DNA of 64,000 nucleotides, taken from positions 13,999,417 to 14,063,416 of the forward strand of contig NC_134959.1 in assembly GCF_965638725.1 (NCBI RefSeq), written 5' to 3'. The stretch is from Aptenodytes patagonicus (lineage: Eukaryota; Chordata; Aves; Sphenisciformes; Spheniscidae). Below the pieces are notes generated by a model. The model was given only the letters and a program-made list of their open reading frames with translations, made no database searches and was not told the origin of the DNA. Made by a program: the position numbers and the translations under genes. Below are positions 13,101-37,200 of the stretch, piece after piece (the stretch's first letter is position 1; every line of letters starts with the position of its first letter).

Positions 13101-15255
13101 CCCAGTATCATTTCAGTTTCAAAGACTTTTACTGTATACAGTTTGTAAAAAACCAAACTTTGATCCTTTGATTTTGCCTTTATAGCTTAAAAGTCCATTA
13201 ACATATGTGGCTGAATACTTTTTTTTTTAAAAAACGAAGTGAAGACCAACTGCAACATTGCCAGAAAGACATTAAGTGCATTTAGATTTAGAGAACCGTT
13301 TCCCCACCACAGCCACTGTCTGTAAATGCACTAGCTCCTCCTCTTTCCAATGCTCATGGAAATTTAAGAAAACAACTAAACCCTTATTTCTCTAGCCAAG
13401 CCCAAGTCAGAAATGTAACATTTGAGACATAATACATCACAGGAAAACATGCTGATAAAGGAAATACTTCCCCCTCAAACAAAGAGATCTTGTTGAGCGA
13501 CTGCAGGCTCCTCTCCATCCCAGGAGCAGAGGCTAGTGCAGATGTCTTGGGAGTACAGGCACCAGTTGGTAGAAGTAAGGCCTTGGTCTCAATGCCAAGG
13601 AGTAGGGGATTTTCACCCCCCTTACATGTCAATAGCAGTCTCTTCAGTTCAAACAAACAGATATTCAACTGAAATGCCGGGGAAGAGGAAGAACAGGTCT
13701 ACCCAGCCAGGGTCCACTGGCAAAAGGAAGGTTAAGGTGAGGCTCTGCGCATCATTTTTCCTTATATCACAGGTGATCACATATCCTAAGCCAAACAGAA
13801 ATAGACCTTTCATATTTTTCCTCCTTGAATATTATTGCAGCCCTGCTGAAACATCAAAAATCAGTACATTATAAAATATACTAGTTACATGAGAGCATGG
13901 TCAGCTCGGGAAAACAAAACCAGTTTGCAAATAGATACACAGTTCCAACAGGCAGTCTGCTCCTCTGAATTGCCAGCAGCTGTAGGAGCAAAGCCCCCTG
14001 CGATCAGAAAAGTTTTCCTTCCTTCCTTGATAGCCATTTGATCTAATTTGCCCCCAAACATGCCAGTCTGCAGAGTTTTGAAAACCCTGGTTTTATTCAG
14101 TCTGCAAAGAGTACTTCATTTCTTTTTATAATCTCAAATTCACCATAAACAAAATAAAAAGCTTCACATACAAACTTACCCTTTTGGGCTTGGCTTGAAC
14201 CGATTATTTCAAGAGACAGAAAGGAGACAGATTACATAGTATTGCAATATTCTGCACTAAATTCAATGTGTGATTAAGTATAAGTTGTGTCAGTAGTGGA
14301 CAATTCGAAACTTGAGAGAAACAGGTTTTATACTTTAAAGGTAAGAAGTAATGTGACTTTTTTGCAGGTAGCACAGCTGAAAGAGCCCATCACCAAAATA
14401 CTTATTGTTCAACAACCCAAGCCAAGTGACTTTTTTGCTGGAGTCTTACCTTCAAAGCACAGAAGTTTCACAAATTGGCTAGAAACCAAGTGCTGTAATG
14501 GCAAGAAATGGACATTAAAGTCTTTTCCACATTTGTATATAGTCATCACCTCCTGCCATCTCACAGACACCAATAAAAAAAAAACCTTTTAGTTACTCCA
14601 CCGTGACTGCCCGCCCCACCCTCGGGAGGTTTGCACCCTGCGGCACAGGCGATGCCGGCAGGGGTAAGGGCAGGAGAAGAGGAAGGAAGAGCCATGCTGC
14701 TTCCTGCCACAGGCATCACACAACGGGGCTGCACCCCCTATTTACGTGCCTAGTCTGAGCAGGAGATCTCCAGAGAGATTACAAAAGCCCAGGTCAAGCT
14801 GATCTCAACCTTGGCAGCAAGGAGGAGCTGTGCTTAATCCCCAACAAATTCAAGGCTAGACAGAGTCTGGGATAACCCGTATTATTTCACAGTATATGCT
14901 AGCATCTCCCTTTTTTCGAGGGGAGAGGGTTGTGGGGGAGGAAGGTTTGCAAGATGAGGGTATGAGTAATCTGATGCTTTAAAAGCATGTTGTTAAATAC
15001 CTAGAGGAAGCACATTCCCAAAATAAGAGAAGATTTATGCCAACAAACAAGGTAAAGTAGGTCCATCCAGTGTCGACCTGTGTACTTGCCAATTCCCCTG
15101 CCTCAGTATACATTTACCCCTGACTATTTCCTAACACACTTTACCTAACCTTGCAGTGCCCTGACTGGGTGTTACTCCCATTGAAGTCTGGAGGAAAGCC
15201 ACTTGTAGCCTTTAGCAATTCCCAAACTGAAGTTCAGATGCCCTGATGCCACACA

Positions 15256-15270
15256 CCCCCCCCCCCCCCC
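15256..15270 (+). repeat. Homopolymer run of 15 C
   Basis: An uninterrupted C run preceded by ACACA, in intergenic DNA downstream of CCNE1. Confidence 0.9.
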
Positions 15271-18200
15271 GAGAGGTGATGCTGCAGTAAGCCTTATATG
15301 CCTGCACCAAGGTCCAAGTTCACAGCCTAGTCTAAGGAAGAACATTTCACCCAGCTGCCTGAATTCAGGCTGCTACTGCTGCGAGACAAGCCAGCTGCGC
15401 TGTACATGAAGGAAACAGCACCCAGGAATTGAGAGAAACTCGAGCCAGGCTATAAGAGCTTACAGGGCCTGCAGCTCCTGTGGGATGCCTGGCTGAGTAT
15501 TTGTGCAAGCACTCCACTGAACTTGCGCCAGCTGCTCACCTCCACCTCATGCAAGCAGGGATGTAATAAAACCCCTCATGCCGTAATCCCTGAGAACCAA
15601 GAGGAGATGCTGACCTGAGACCTAGAAACTGATAGCCACTGACAGACCATCCTACTGCTTGATGGGATACAAGCTATGCAGAACTATTTCTATGAACTAC
15701 TGTTAGGTAATTACAGCGTTTTCAGCAGCTTAGCATCTGGCAGACTCACAGCGCAGACCTCTGCATCTTCATCCTTCCTGCTCACCAGCGCTCCTCCTCC
15801 CCAACCCCAGCTCACAACTGCAGCCTCAACTCACTCATTTGGGTCTATTTCCTTCAATACAGTCACAGCTACCACCAACTTTCAATTTTATAGTAGCAGT
15901 AATGGAAAGTTAGCACTGGATTAATTTCTCTTGTTCAAAGTTTCTCTGATGCCCGCAGCTGTCAGACCAAGGTGCGGTTTTGATACATAGTTATGACAAA
16001 CCTTTCGGGAGGAGGGAGATAATCATATGCCACCTGGGTTACTGCAGAATTCAATTTACTTTGCAGCATGCTTTATGCTGGTCTGTAGCTATTAAATGAA
16101 GAGACAGTTTCCAGCGGAGGAGCGCGCAGCAATGCACAGCTGAACTGCTTTCTTGGCACTCCCCAAGGCCTTCAAGCCCCCCACACTCCTGCACCAGGAA
16201 CAGCAGCCTTGTGCATTGCCCCGGGGTCATCCTCCCCTGTGGAGCCCTCTCCCCACCTCTCAGGGTAGCATGCTTAAAGTCAGAGACAGCTTGCAGGAAC
16301 ATATTATTTGATATTAGGTCATCTTTGTTGCACAAACTTCAGCCCACTTGAAAACACACTAAACCTTTTTCTCTTATCTGGTCAGGCAGAACTGTCCACT
16401 CACTTCCACCCGCCTGCCATGAATCAGTCTCCAGGTTGATCTGGGACCAGAGAAAATTTAGGAGAATTGGATCCTCAGGCAAAGAAATATGGAGGGAACT
16501 CCCTCTTGGTTTTGTTTCGGGGTTTTTTGTTTGCTTTGTTAGTTTTGTTGTGTTTTGTTTTTTTAATAGGGACAACTATCTTCCTTAAAATTAGTTGCAC
16601 CGTTCCTCCCTAAAATGGTTTTCAGCCTGTGGCAACTAGTGCATAATTTTTTCAAGCTACCCTAGAAAGACAGCACACTCAGACAGACATAAGTATCCAC
16701 AGGTGTCGCAAGACAACCAGAAACAAAGATTCCTAAAGCATGAGATAAAGATGAGAAAGTAAGAAAATAGCTCTTAAGGTAGGTCACCCCTGCTGGAAAG
16801 TACATCTCTGGCGCGTGACTGCTTTCCTACCTGGGAAGCTGCAAAGCCGTGATCTCCACGCTCCGCAGACTGCTTCCCATCGAAATAAAGCAGGTTGACC
16901 TTTCAGGAAGGGCGGGGGGGAGGGGGAGTTATAAAATTAGTAGGATTACCTTCTAAAGCAGAGATCCAATTTCGAAAGAGGCCTGTTATCTGAATAGTTT
17001 CCTTCATAGATAAATATGTATCTCTCAGATACAAGTTTCCCACAGAGCCAAGAACATATGGAACACCTGCATTCACTCTTGAATAGGTATTAACCAGAGT
17101 TATATTTAGCTTAAACTGAAAGTTAGAGTTAATCATATCTGTAATGTAATTACAGAATATTTTCGTGAACAGTTGAAAGTCAAAGAAAATGCAATCCCCA
17201 TTTATAAGCAGCCAGTTACAGTTTAAATAGGATTTATTTTTTTTTTTTAGAAACAGATGAAACGCATACTAAGCACTGAGAAGTAAAGTAACAGCAAAAG
17301 GACTAGCACTGAAGCTTGGCTGGTGATTTAGGAATTAAGCCTAGAGACTACCTTTCAAGAGGGTTATTGTTCCCCTCCCCCACCCCGATTTTGTGTTCTA
17401 AATTTAAGGACAAAGTACCAAATGAGTCTTGACCATTCCTCCAATGTTACAAACTTTTTCAATAAAAAACCCAACATTCCTTTGTCTAGGATATGTAGTT
17501 CTCCAAGAAATTAAAACCTCTCTGAACTGGCACCAGCAAACTTCTTCAGCTAACGTTTACACTTGTTTTGTTAGCACAGAACTTAGAACCATTCATTGCA
17601 CGGGAAAAAAAAAAAAGCCAGCAGCACCAAGTGATTTGCTTACTATTAGTTACCATAGGCATTTTTATTACATTAAAGCTTTAACATTTATCAGAATACT
17701 GGGTCAGGGAAGAGCAAAAGGGAGAATAACTTAAAAAAAAATAGTAGAAAGCAGCCTTGCTGGGAACTGATGTTTAGAAAAATTAACCAACAGCAGAGCA
17801 GGAGCTTCCTAAAATATAAGTGTTGTAGCGTTTAAGTTATCTACAGGAGGACATGATGAATCCTGGTAGTCTCACAAGTTTTCAGTGTCATTGAACAGTC
17901 CTTCAAAGTGAGAAAAAGATGAGAAAAAGAAGCAAACATTTTTTACATTTATTTCTCTATTTCCCTTTTCTCCGGAATCATGACTTTCCAGAAAACATCT
18001 TACTATGACTTCTCAGACCTTGCGAAGGTCAACAAGGACAACTCTTCCTGTAAAAAGACACACACCATTCCAGGATTCAATTTTGCACAGAAGACAATTA
18101 GTCAAAGACTATGCCAAAATCCCAAAGTTTCAATGATTATGTTTTAAGAAAGGGTAGGCTTTTCCTACTGATCACTTCTTGCTATTAAGCATAATAATCC

Positions 18201-18535
18201 AGACAGTCTGATTCAAGAATTTCCCAATACACTGATTGTTCGAAAGTGTTGTGGAAGGATTCCCCATATACTTGTCATGTTTATTATCCCCTCCCTAGCC
18301 ACCTGCATCTGGCTAAGGGAAATCCAAGTAGCCCAACATGACAATTTTATTAGTATCCAAAAAGGAACTTTTAACTGATAAGCCGCCAGTAGTGGTAAAT
18401 AAATAAAGCGATAGTTACTGCATTATTCATCCCCAACTCCCACACTACTAGTGGTCACAGTCTGAAAAACCTTAGCTGACCATACTTAAAAGAAAAATTG
18501 GAATATACATAAAACCAGCTGTCTTAGACAGCATT

Positions 18536-18541
18536 TTTATT
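18536..18541 (-). promoter_or_regulatory. CCNE1: CCNE1 polyadenylation signal AATAAA
   Basis: This is the first AATAAA in transcript sense downstream of the stop codon. A small hairpin (6-bp arms GCTGTC/GACAGC, 18518-18532) and a T/G-rich stretch follow, where cleavage and the downstream element are expected. Confidence 0.65.
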
Positions 18542-18562
18542 AAAAGTGGATACACAGAGACA

Positions 18563-18570
18563 TAGCAGCA
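18563..18570 (-). promoter_or_regulatory. miR-15/16 family 8-mer target site (distal)
   Basis: A second transcript-sense TGCTGCTA, about 205 nt further along the 3'UTR and close to the poly(A) signal. The neighbouring plus-strand sequence TAGCAGCATTTACAATAAAG resembles the 5' two thirds of miR-16 itself, so pairing may extend beyond the seed. Confidence 0.65.
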
Positions 18571-18775
18571 TTTACAATAAAGAGTTTTTTAAAAGGCATC
18601 AAGTTGTAAGCCAACCATTTGAAAAAGAGGCTTTGAAATGTTGTCTTCCACAGCACTTTTTGCCCATTTGTCAACAGGGGACAGTAAGACTGCAGATTAT
18701 CCAAAGGACAAACAGGCACAGTAACTAATCAAGCCCTTTTTCTGAACAGTTGGTCACATCAAGCATCACCCTCCG

Positions 18776-18783
18776 TAGCAGCA
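18776..18783 (-). promoter_or_regulatory. miR-15/16 family 8-mer target site (proximal)
   Basis: Transcript-sense TGCTGCTA in the CCNE1 3'UTR is a full 8-mer match (seed positions 2-8 plus A1) for the miR-15/16/195/497 seed AGCAGCA. Human CCNE1 is an established target of this family. Function in this species is inferred. Confidence 0.65.
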
Positions 18784-19027
18784 TTTGGAGCACTCTTCGG
18801 TGTTCTTTTAAGTGGCTGGTGTACTTGATCCATTTCTTTAAAATATTTTAATGTTCAATAAAAATATTTCAAATAGAAAAATTCTTCTGTCATGAAAAAA
18901 GTAAGGTTTCCTTTTCAGATTCCATAAAAGCTTATGAACTTCACTGGCAGCATTTCCATAATGGAGCAGGAGTTAGAACCAGCAGAACAGGCACTTCAGC
19001 AAAATTGTCTGTCAACAGTTTCTATAG

Positions 19028-30308
<11,281 letters not shown>

Positions 30309-30959
30309 GGTGCCCGCCTGGGCCGGGTCGGGGCGAGCGGAGCGCCGTGCGGGGAGCGGCCGAGCAGGCCCGGGTCCCAGCCCCCACAAAGGGCCGCAGA
30401 GGCGCGGGCGCACGGCGCGGAAAGGGCGGCCGCAGCCCCGGGCCGGCCCCGCCGGCTCCCCCCGCCCCGCGGCCGGGCACCCCGGGAGGCGTCAGGGGCG
30501 CCCGCCGCCCCCTGCCCGCGCACTCGCTCACTCACCGCCGCGCCGGCCGCCCCGGACCTTCCCGGACGAGAGCGGTGGGCGGGTGCCCGCCCGGCAGCGG
30601 CGGCGTCTGGCAGGGCGCAGGGGCAGGGCGGGAGCGCGGCGCGGGCGGGCTCCGCTGGGCGCCTCCTGCCTCACGGCGCGGCCGCTCCCGTCCCTGCGCA
30701 CAGCGCGGCCCGCGCCGAGCGGGACATTTAAACGCGCGGCGCGGGGCCGCCTCCCCGCCCGCCCGCACACGTGGCCCCGCGCGCAGCGCCGGGGGCCGGC
30801 GCGCGGCCGGGGCGGGGTCTGCGGGGGGCGCGGCGGGGCGCCGCCGGCCGCCGGCGGGCCCTGGGGGAGCGGCGCAGGGCGCCGCGGGGCGCGGGATCCC
30901 GCGCCGGGGCCGGCGGGGCGGGGCCGGGGCCGGGCCGGGGGCGGGGCCGGCGGCGCTGA

Positions 30960-31023
30960 CGCGGAAGCGGCGGCGGCGCGCGCGGCCGCCGCAGGTGGAC
31001 ACCGCCGGGCTGGCGGCGGCGGG
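30960..31023 (+). other. Probable 5' noncoding exon end of the BtpA-family gene
   Basis: The coding start at 31226 sits 3 nt after a strong acceptor (CTCTCTCCCGCAG, ending at 31222), so an upstream noncoding exon is required. The best donor is GGCGGG|GTGAGC at 31023/31024; a second candidate lies about 10 nt further on. The transcription start was not located, so the left boundary is nominal. Confidence 0.45.
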
Positions 31024-31225
31024 GTGAGCTGAGGTGAGGGGAGCCGAGGGGAGGGAGCCGAGGAGAGGGGCCGGGCCGGGCCGGGCCGCCCCGCCCGCGA
31101 GTGGGGACGGGAACGGGCCCGGCCTGTCCGCGGCGGGAGGCGGGCCGCCGCCATAGCCGGCCGGGGCCTGCCCGCCCCACTGACCGGACCTGATCCCCTC
31201 CCTGCCCTCCTCTCTCCCGCAGGGC

Positions 31226-31298
31226 ATGCGGCCGCCCGGGCTCTTCGGGCGGCTGAAGGCGGCGGTCGTCGGGGTGGTGCACGTGGGAGCGCTGCCAG
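31226..31298 (+). CDS. BtpA-family gene, first coding exon (residues 1-25)
   Basis: 73 coding nt ending CCAG|GTAAGC, phase 1. It encodes a short basic start ([11 protein letters not shown]) and the first barrel strand [14 protein letters not shown]. This is the first ATG in frame after the probable upstream exon. The context has G at -3 and C at +4, so it is only moderate. The frame upstream is open through the GC-rich leader, so a non-AUG extension cannot be excluded. Confidence 0.85.
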
Positions 31299-34200
31299 GT
31301 AAGCGGCGGCCGGGCGGCCCGCTGGCGCTGCGCCCGCCGAGCGCGGCGGCGTCAGCCTGTCGTCGGCATCACCCGTTAGGCCGGCTGCGGGCCCCAGGGC
31401 AGAGCCCGCTCCCCTGGAAGCCTGTCCCTGCAACCACCGCTGCGGGCCCCTCATGAAGCGCCACGGGTTTGGGCATCTCCCCTTTCTAGAGGTAAAAGAG
31501 GCAGGAGACGCTTCCACGTAGGGAGCTAGGCTGAGAAAACAAGGGTTTGGCGAGCTCTCCGTTGCTGTGTTTTAAGAGGCAATGGTTATGAAATTAAGCA
31601 AATGAGCGTTGGGACAGGATAGATGTCGGCGAGAGCTCTCGCAGGTCCTGAGAGGCAATAGGAAGCTCTGACAACAGGCAGGGTTTGTTCCACCCTGACC
31701 TCCTCATCCACCTTTCCAGGGGCTCAGGGTAAGCAGAGCTGATGACAGCTGCTAACCTTCCCCTTGGCAGGCTCATGCCTGGAGCTCACTGTGCTCCATG
31801 CTTTCCCAGAAGCAGCCTCCAGGCACTATGGCCAGTTTTCCCCACGCTGTGGAATCAGACCACCTAACAAAGTTGTCAGAGGGCTCTTCACAGTCCCCAT
31901 TTCAGACTCCCAGTGCCTGGCTTTAGGAGCCCAAGTATCAGAAAAGACTTTGGAGTTGATCTTTAGGGAAATTCATTGAATTCCAACAAAATCCATGCAT
32001 GTTCATTTCTTCCATGAAGCACTTCTACTGAAGATCAGATACAGTCAACCTTGCAGATTAAAGTTTAAGATAGCTTTAACTAATTTTAAATTGACTGGTG
32101 TTTAGCATAGGTATCCTGCAGACCTAGAGGTCGGTCTTGCCATAGGTTGCATTAGTGATGCTCCACACAATGCAGGATAAGCTATAATAAGTACAGGAAT
32201 AACAAGCTAAGAGCAGACCTGGTGCAATAAGGGATTATTGCAGTTTATGAATTAGATGTAGGAGCTGAATGGTTACAGTAGATCTGTGAAGTTCAGCTAG
32301 GGAAAGAGATGCCACTAAGGCATGTTACAAGGAGATACAGCAGTCTTTTAGCAAGTTTACCCTGTTTCTTCCTATTTCAGTATGCCAATCCCTATAGTTA
32401 TCCTACCTGAAAGCTGTTACTGTATGTGGTTTTGGTTTGTGCGTGCCCTGGGGTAAGCAGCATTATTCTTGCAGGGACACCAAGAAGTTCTCTTCCATTG
32501 ACCCAGATCATTGATCAAGCTTGTCAAGAGGCTGAAGCTTACAAGGATGCTGGAGTTGTAAGTTTTGGTTTCCTTCTTCCTATGGCAGCATTTACACAAA
32601 GCTGCTTCTGCATAGCCAATATTTTAAATTGAGTCTATAATTCATCAAAAGCATCTTAAACCACACGGTTTAGGAAGATGTTTAAATCCACATCTTGCAT
32701 CACATGTACCCAAAACAAGTGAAAAAGCTTAGATTCAAATTGTGCAATTCAGTTGCTTAAGTTGCATTACCATCAATTTCGAAGAATCAAGTCAATTTAA
32801 GGGGGGGGGGAGGAAAGTTGACTGCAACACGGGTGGTTGCTGGCATTCTAGGTATCTGGCTGTAGAATGCTTCATCATCCACCCTGACAAGCCACTATAT
32901 TTTTAGCTCTGTACCACTCTCTGGTTTCATGAAGTCATGGAGGAATGCCATGTGCACAGCTGAGGCACTGCATCCATACCTCAGTCACTTGTAGGCTGCA
33001 GGATCGCCCCACATTTGTGTTTGTACCAAAACAGCACAGATTAATCAGGGACTAAAAAAAAAGCTTAGGCCCTTTTCTGCCCTCTTTAACTCTTCTATCC
33101 TAGCCCCCTGGCAGCAAGCATGCCTGCTTTGTGCATCTAGAAGAGAAGGCCCAAAAGGCCAGTCTCACCCAGAGGCAAGAAGAGGCAGGTACTACTGACT
33201 GAATTGCTGTTGGACCTAAAGTGGTGTACTAATCTTCATAGGTCAGGAGATTTTAACAGGGTGTATCTCCTTTTGAAAGGTCAGATACGTTTTAAACATT
33301 TCATTGCACCTTGTCTTCGGGTGTTGATGTGCTTTTTCTTTGACCTGCCTATGGTATTACGTACCTTTTCTGGCATGGTGAAGCAGTGTCCTAATGCCCG
33401 AGGTTTGAAAATGTCTTAAATGAACAAGTAGTCACTGCTCTGAGCTGCTGTTTTCTGCAAAAAGCTTTAATAACAAGCCAGTTGAAACCTTTTTAATGGC
33501 ATAAATTAGGATGATACTTTACAAAATTGAATATAAGAACTTAGTCTAAATTATAGAAGACCAATGTCAAAATGCAAGACAAGTCATATGAAGCAGGTTA
33601 TCAGCAGAGCACTAGTAAGGCTAAATTAGGAAAGAATCCTGAGAACAGAACTGTTGAAAGGATAAACAGCAGTGCGGAAGAATGATGTTTACATAGGTGG
33701 GCTTCAGTGCCTATGAACCAGATGAGCATGTGCAAGATGTCCACCCAGTTAGAATAATCTCTAACTGCAAGTTGTACAGAATGAGTAAGTTTTCTTCCTT
33801 TTCATGCCTGTTGAAAGAGCAGGTGTGCAATAGCTCTGTATTCTGTACTGTGACTTTATATTTTGTCTTTACAGTTACAGTATCAACATGAGGTGTAATG
33901 TGATTTGATCTACAGAAGAGTGGCAAGTACTAGTCTCTGTCTTCCTGTGTTAGAGGAAGTGGTTACACAAGGGATCTGTAACTCTTACAGCAATTGCCCC
34001 ACATTCCAGTGCTTGTTTACCCATTTCTCTTACGTACTAATTACACATTGAAACCTTTAGCAGCAGGGAGAAAACATGAAGTATACCTAAAGGTGAGGGA
34101 GGGTACTGAAGCAGTTACTTCCACTGCTGACATGCACAAAGCTGGAACAGTTTTAAAACAAGCTTTAAAATCAGTATGAACACAAAATTTTAATTTGGGT

Positions 34201-37200
34201 TTTATACTTCATTGTCTTTTCAACAGTTGTAATAAATTCTGCTATTCCAGGTCTAACTGGTTTACCTTTTCTCCTACTGCACTGCAGTCTCTGAACTTGA
34301 ATATATTTTTAAACCTACCTCTCAGGTAGACAGATGAAGTGAATGCAGTCATTTCTCTACACATTTGGACAAATTCAGAGCTTAAAGTTATGCTTAAGTC
34401 TATTTCCTGTAGAAATCACAAGAACATCAGTATACATTCCATACCAATCTTCATTCTAGAGGCCTGTATACAATAGTGTTACAGCAATATGACAAACAAA
34501 TCCTTTATTAAGGCCATAAAGGTCAGAGATAATCAGGAGAACTTCCATAAATATCAGTATGTTTGCCTAACACTTTCTGCAATTCACTTGTTTAGTTTTT
34601 CCTGGTACTTTAAGAGAAATGTAAGTTTTCATGACAGATACTTCAGGAGCTTCCTGGCTTTTGCCCAGAGATCACCACTCTTCCAAACTAGCTATCCTGC
34701 TTCTGTAAGGGGAGCATATTTGGGTTTCCCCCTCAGTACTCTGAATGAACTGTTAAGCTGTCTGTTTTTCTTGTGGAAGAGCTAGAAACTTAAAGTTTTT
34801 TCCACGGATGTTTCTACTGACAGTATTGCCAAATGCTGCCCACAGTAGCCTTTAAGATGATATGTAACCATCTTGCTGCTACTAGATGTTTACATATTGT
34901 CTCAAGTTGCTTGAATTGGTGTTAACATTTAAAAATAAAGTATATGGTCTTGCTCACTCAATATGCATTGCACTTGGAAGTAAATCCTAGTATATTCAGA
35001 AAAAGGTGACTCGTCTGGCACATTAGCAGCTTAACATAATAAATATGAAAGATTTGTGATGTTAGAGCACAGTAATGAAAACAAGTGAGTGCTCAGTTAG
35101 GAAGCCATCTGTGCTCAAAATGTATATACTTTGTACTTGTGTGTTGCTAAACAATGAAATTCCCTAGACAAGATTTTATAAGCAGCAAGCTATGAGACAT
35201 TATGATCCCTCCAATTTGTGTCTGCTTTTGTTTAAGAAAAATGTAAAATATATATTTGAGTTAACTTTTATTCATTCGATTCAGCCTGGGTGATGCTTAC
35301 TTTGTAGCCAGAAAATAGAGCACAAGTTCCCTCTAATTTCATTGATATAGATCACTTTACTACTAGTTGCTGTTATCTAGCTGTAGCTACTTGAGTAGCT
35401 GACATTAAAGACAGAAATACGTAAGTAAAACCATTTCTTTAAAGAGAATCCCAAAATTATAAAGTTACATTGAGTTGTTAATACTATGGTGCTTCTTACC
35501 ACACAAAATTTCAGGTTTGCTTCTTTTGCCAATGCTGTCTCTGGCGATGCATTCATTGCTGTTCTGATCCTTCTGACCCTTCTTTTGTTTCTGTACCTGG
35601 AAGGGTAGTTGCTACTACATGTTTTACATTGATGTTTTTAAAAAGTGAAAAGTTTCAAGCCTATTACTCTTATAACTACAATGATAGTTGGAATTCAAAT
35701 TACATAGAGTTTAATAACAGGTGAGACAGAATAAACTAGTATTTCTGCATAGAAACATGTAGGTAGTTGTCACTTGGATTACAGAGGTTAACATTTCAAA
35801 TCCTAGCTATGTTACAGTAGAATAAAATAGCAGACAAATCTCCACCCAACTACCTCCTATGGTATATGCAGGAGAACTTAAGATACATACTTACATATAT
35901 TAAGGCAGTAATCTCTTGCTCTGGAGTAGAGCTTTTAAAGGAATTGCTAGGAAGCTGTGCCTAGACACAGCAAATAAATGCTCTACAAAGGCACCTGGTT
36001 TCCTTTATAAGGGGCACATGACTGTGATGATGGGAAAGGCTGTAATTGTCTTAGTGCATACCTGAGCCTATATAATAATGGGTATGGTGCAAAACCCCCT
36101 TTCTTCCTGTAGGAAAGAATAGTTGTTTTAAGCTTGCAAAGGTTTGTATTAGTATGTATGTGTTTGTAGGTAAAGCCTTTCTGTTAGGGGAAACACTGGG
36201 GTTAAAGTTGCCCTAGGTAAATGTTACATTAGGTAGGTGCTGAGTTAAAGCTTGTATGATTGTTATACCTGTTGTGGTTTATAGTGTGACTATTTTTGAG
36301 GCTTTTCTGCTGTGATATGTGTGTGTGCGGTTGAAGTGTTTTAAGAGGTCATTTCTATAAGTGGAATAAAGCTAAGGAAGTTATTTTTCTATATAATCAG
36401 AGAGCTATTTAAATGACCTATTTTCCAGTAGCTAACTGTGGTACAAGAGGCACTTTGCACATATGTAGCACTTCAGAAGTCATTCAAAGTAAAAAGGAAA
36501 TATATTGTTTGAGAATTATTTATAATAAGACTATTATATATAAGCAACACTTAAATCATCTTAATATTCAATGCAAAAGGAACACAAAAGGTATTTGCTA
36601 GAGTTTTATCTCATACTATCCAAATAAATTCTGCTTTGGAGGGTGTAATACACTAGCTGTTCCCATAGACTTCTAAACTATAAGCTTAAGTTCCAAGAAC
36701 TTTAATTTAGCATAACTGTTTTCTTTCCACCATTTTAATTAGCTGTCTGATAGTACTGAAGTCTGTTTTATATACATATCAATTCAGTAAACACAGAAAT
36801 CTGTGGTGTTATATTTTTATATAAAATATGAAAGAAAGCTTTGAGTTAAAGCATCTGTAATTCAGCTCTCTATTGCAGAACATATGTTGTTCTTTTTTAA
36901 TTAAACAAAACATAATATGCAAAAGAACACAGTCTATTAGATGGTACCAAAAGAATAACACATTATTAAAGTAATACCAAAAATATTCACAGTAACTGTG
37001 GACCTTGAGGCCATAGGAAGAGGCAACTGCTGATAAGTGAATATAGTAAGTTTAAGGCTGAAGAGAGAAATGTTGGAATCCTCCCATACACCTGCATTTT
37101 GAACTAGAATTCAATCAGATACTTTTTATGCACAGTAGTATGGCTAGGGTTTTTAATTAATTTTTAAATGAATTAATTCATTAATGTATCTAATGGAATA

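Larger units (their letters stand above)
1..18514. other. Intergenic region downstream of CCNE1, no supportable gene
   Basis: No open frame here shows family similarity, plausible splice sites with conserved coding, or a domain that I recognise. The longest frames (about 160-196 codons near 3.7, 10.1 and 10.7 kb) have low-complexity or compositionally random products. Contents are a MIR-like remnant near 4.1 kb, G and C homopolymers, a hairpin at 7.16 kb, locally GC-rich patches (about 0.72-0.9, 6.4-6.9, 8.4-8.7 and 10.15-10.6 kb) and AT-rich blocks that could be regulatory. Confidence 0.6.
18515..19027 (-). other. CCNE1: CCNE1 3' untranslated region
   Basis: About 510 nt lie between the stop codon and the first canonical AATAAA on the minus strand, a length typical of cyclin E1. 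The region holds two 8-mer sites for the miR-15/16 family. The 3' end is inferred from the poly(A) signal and not seen directly. Confidence 0.7.
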
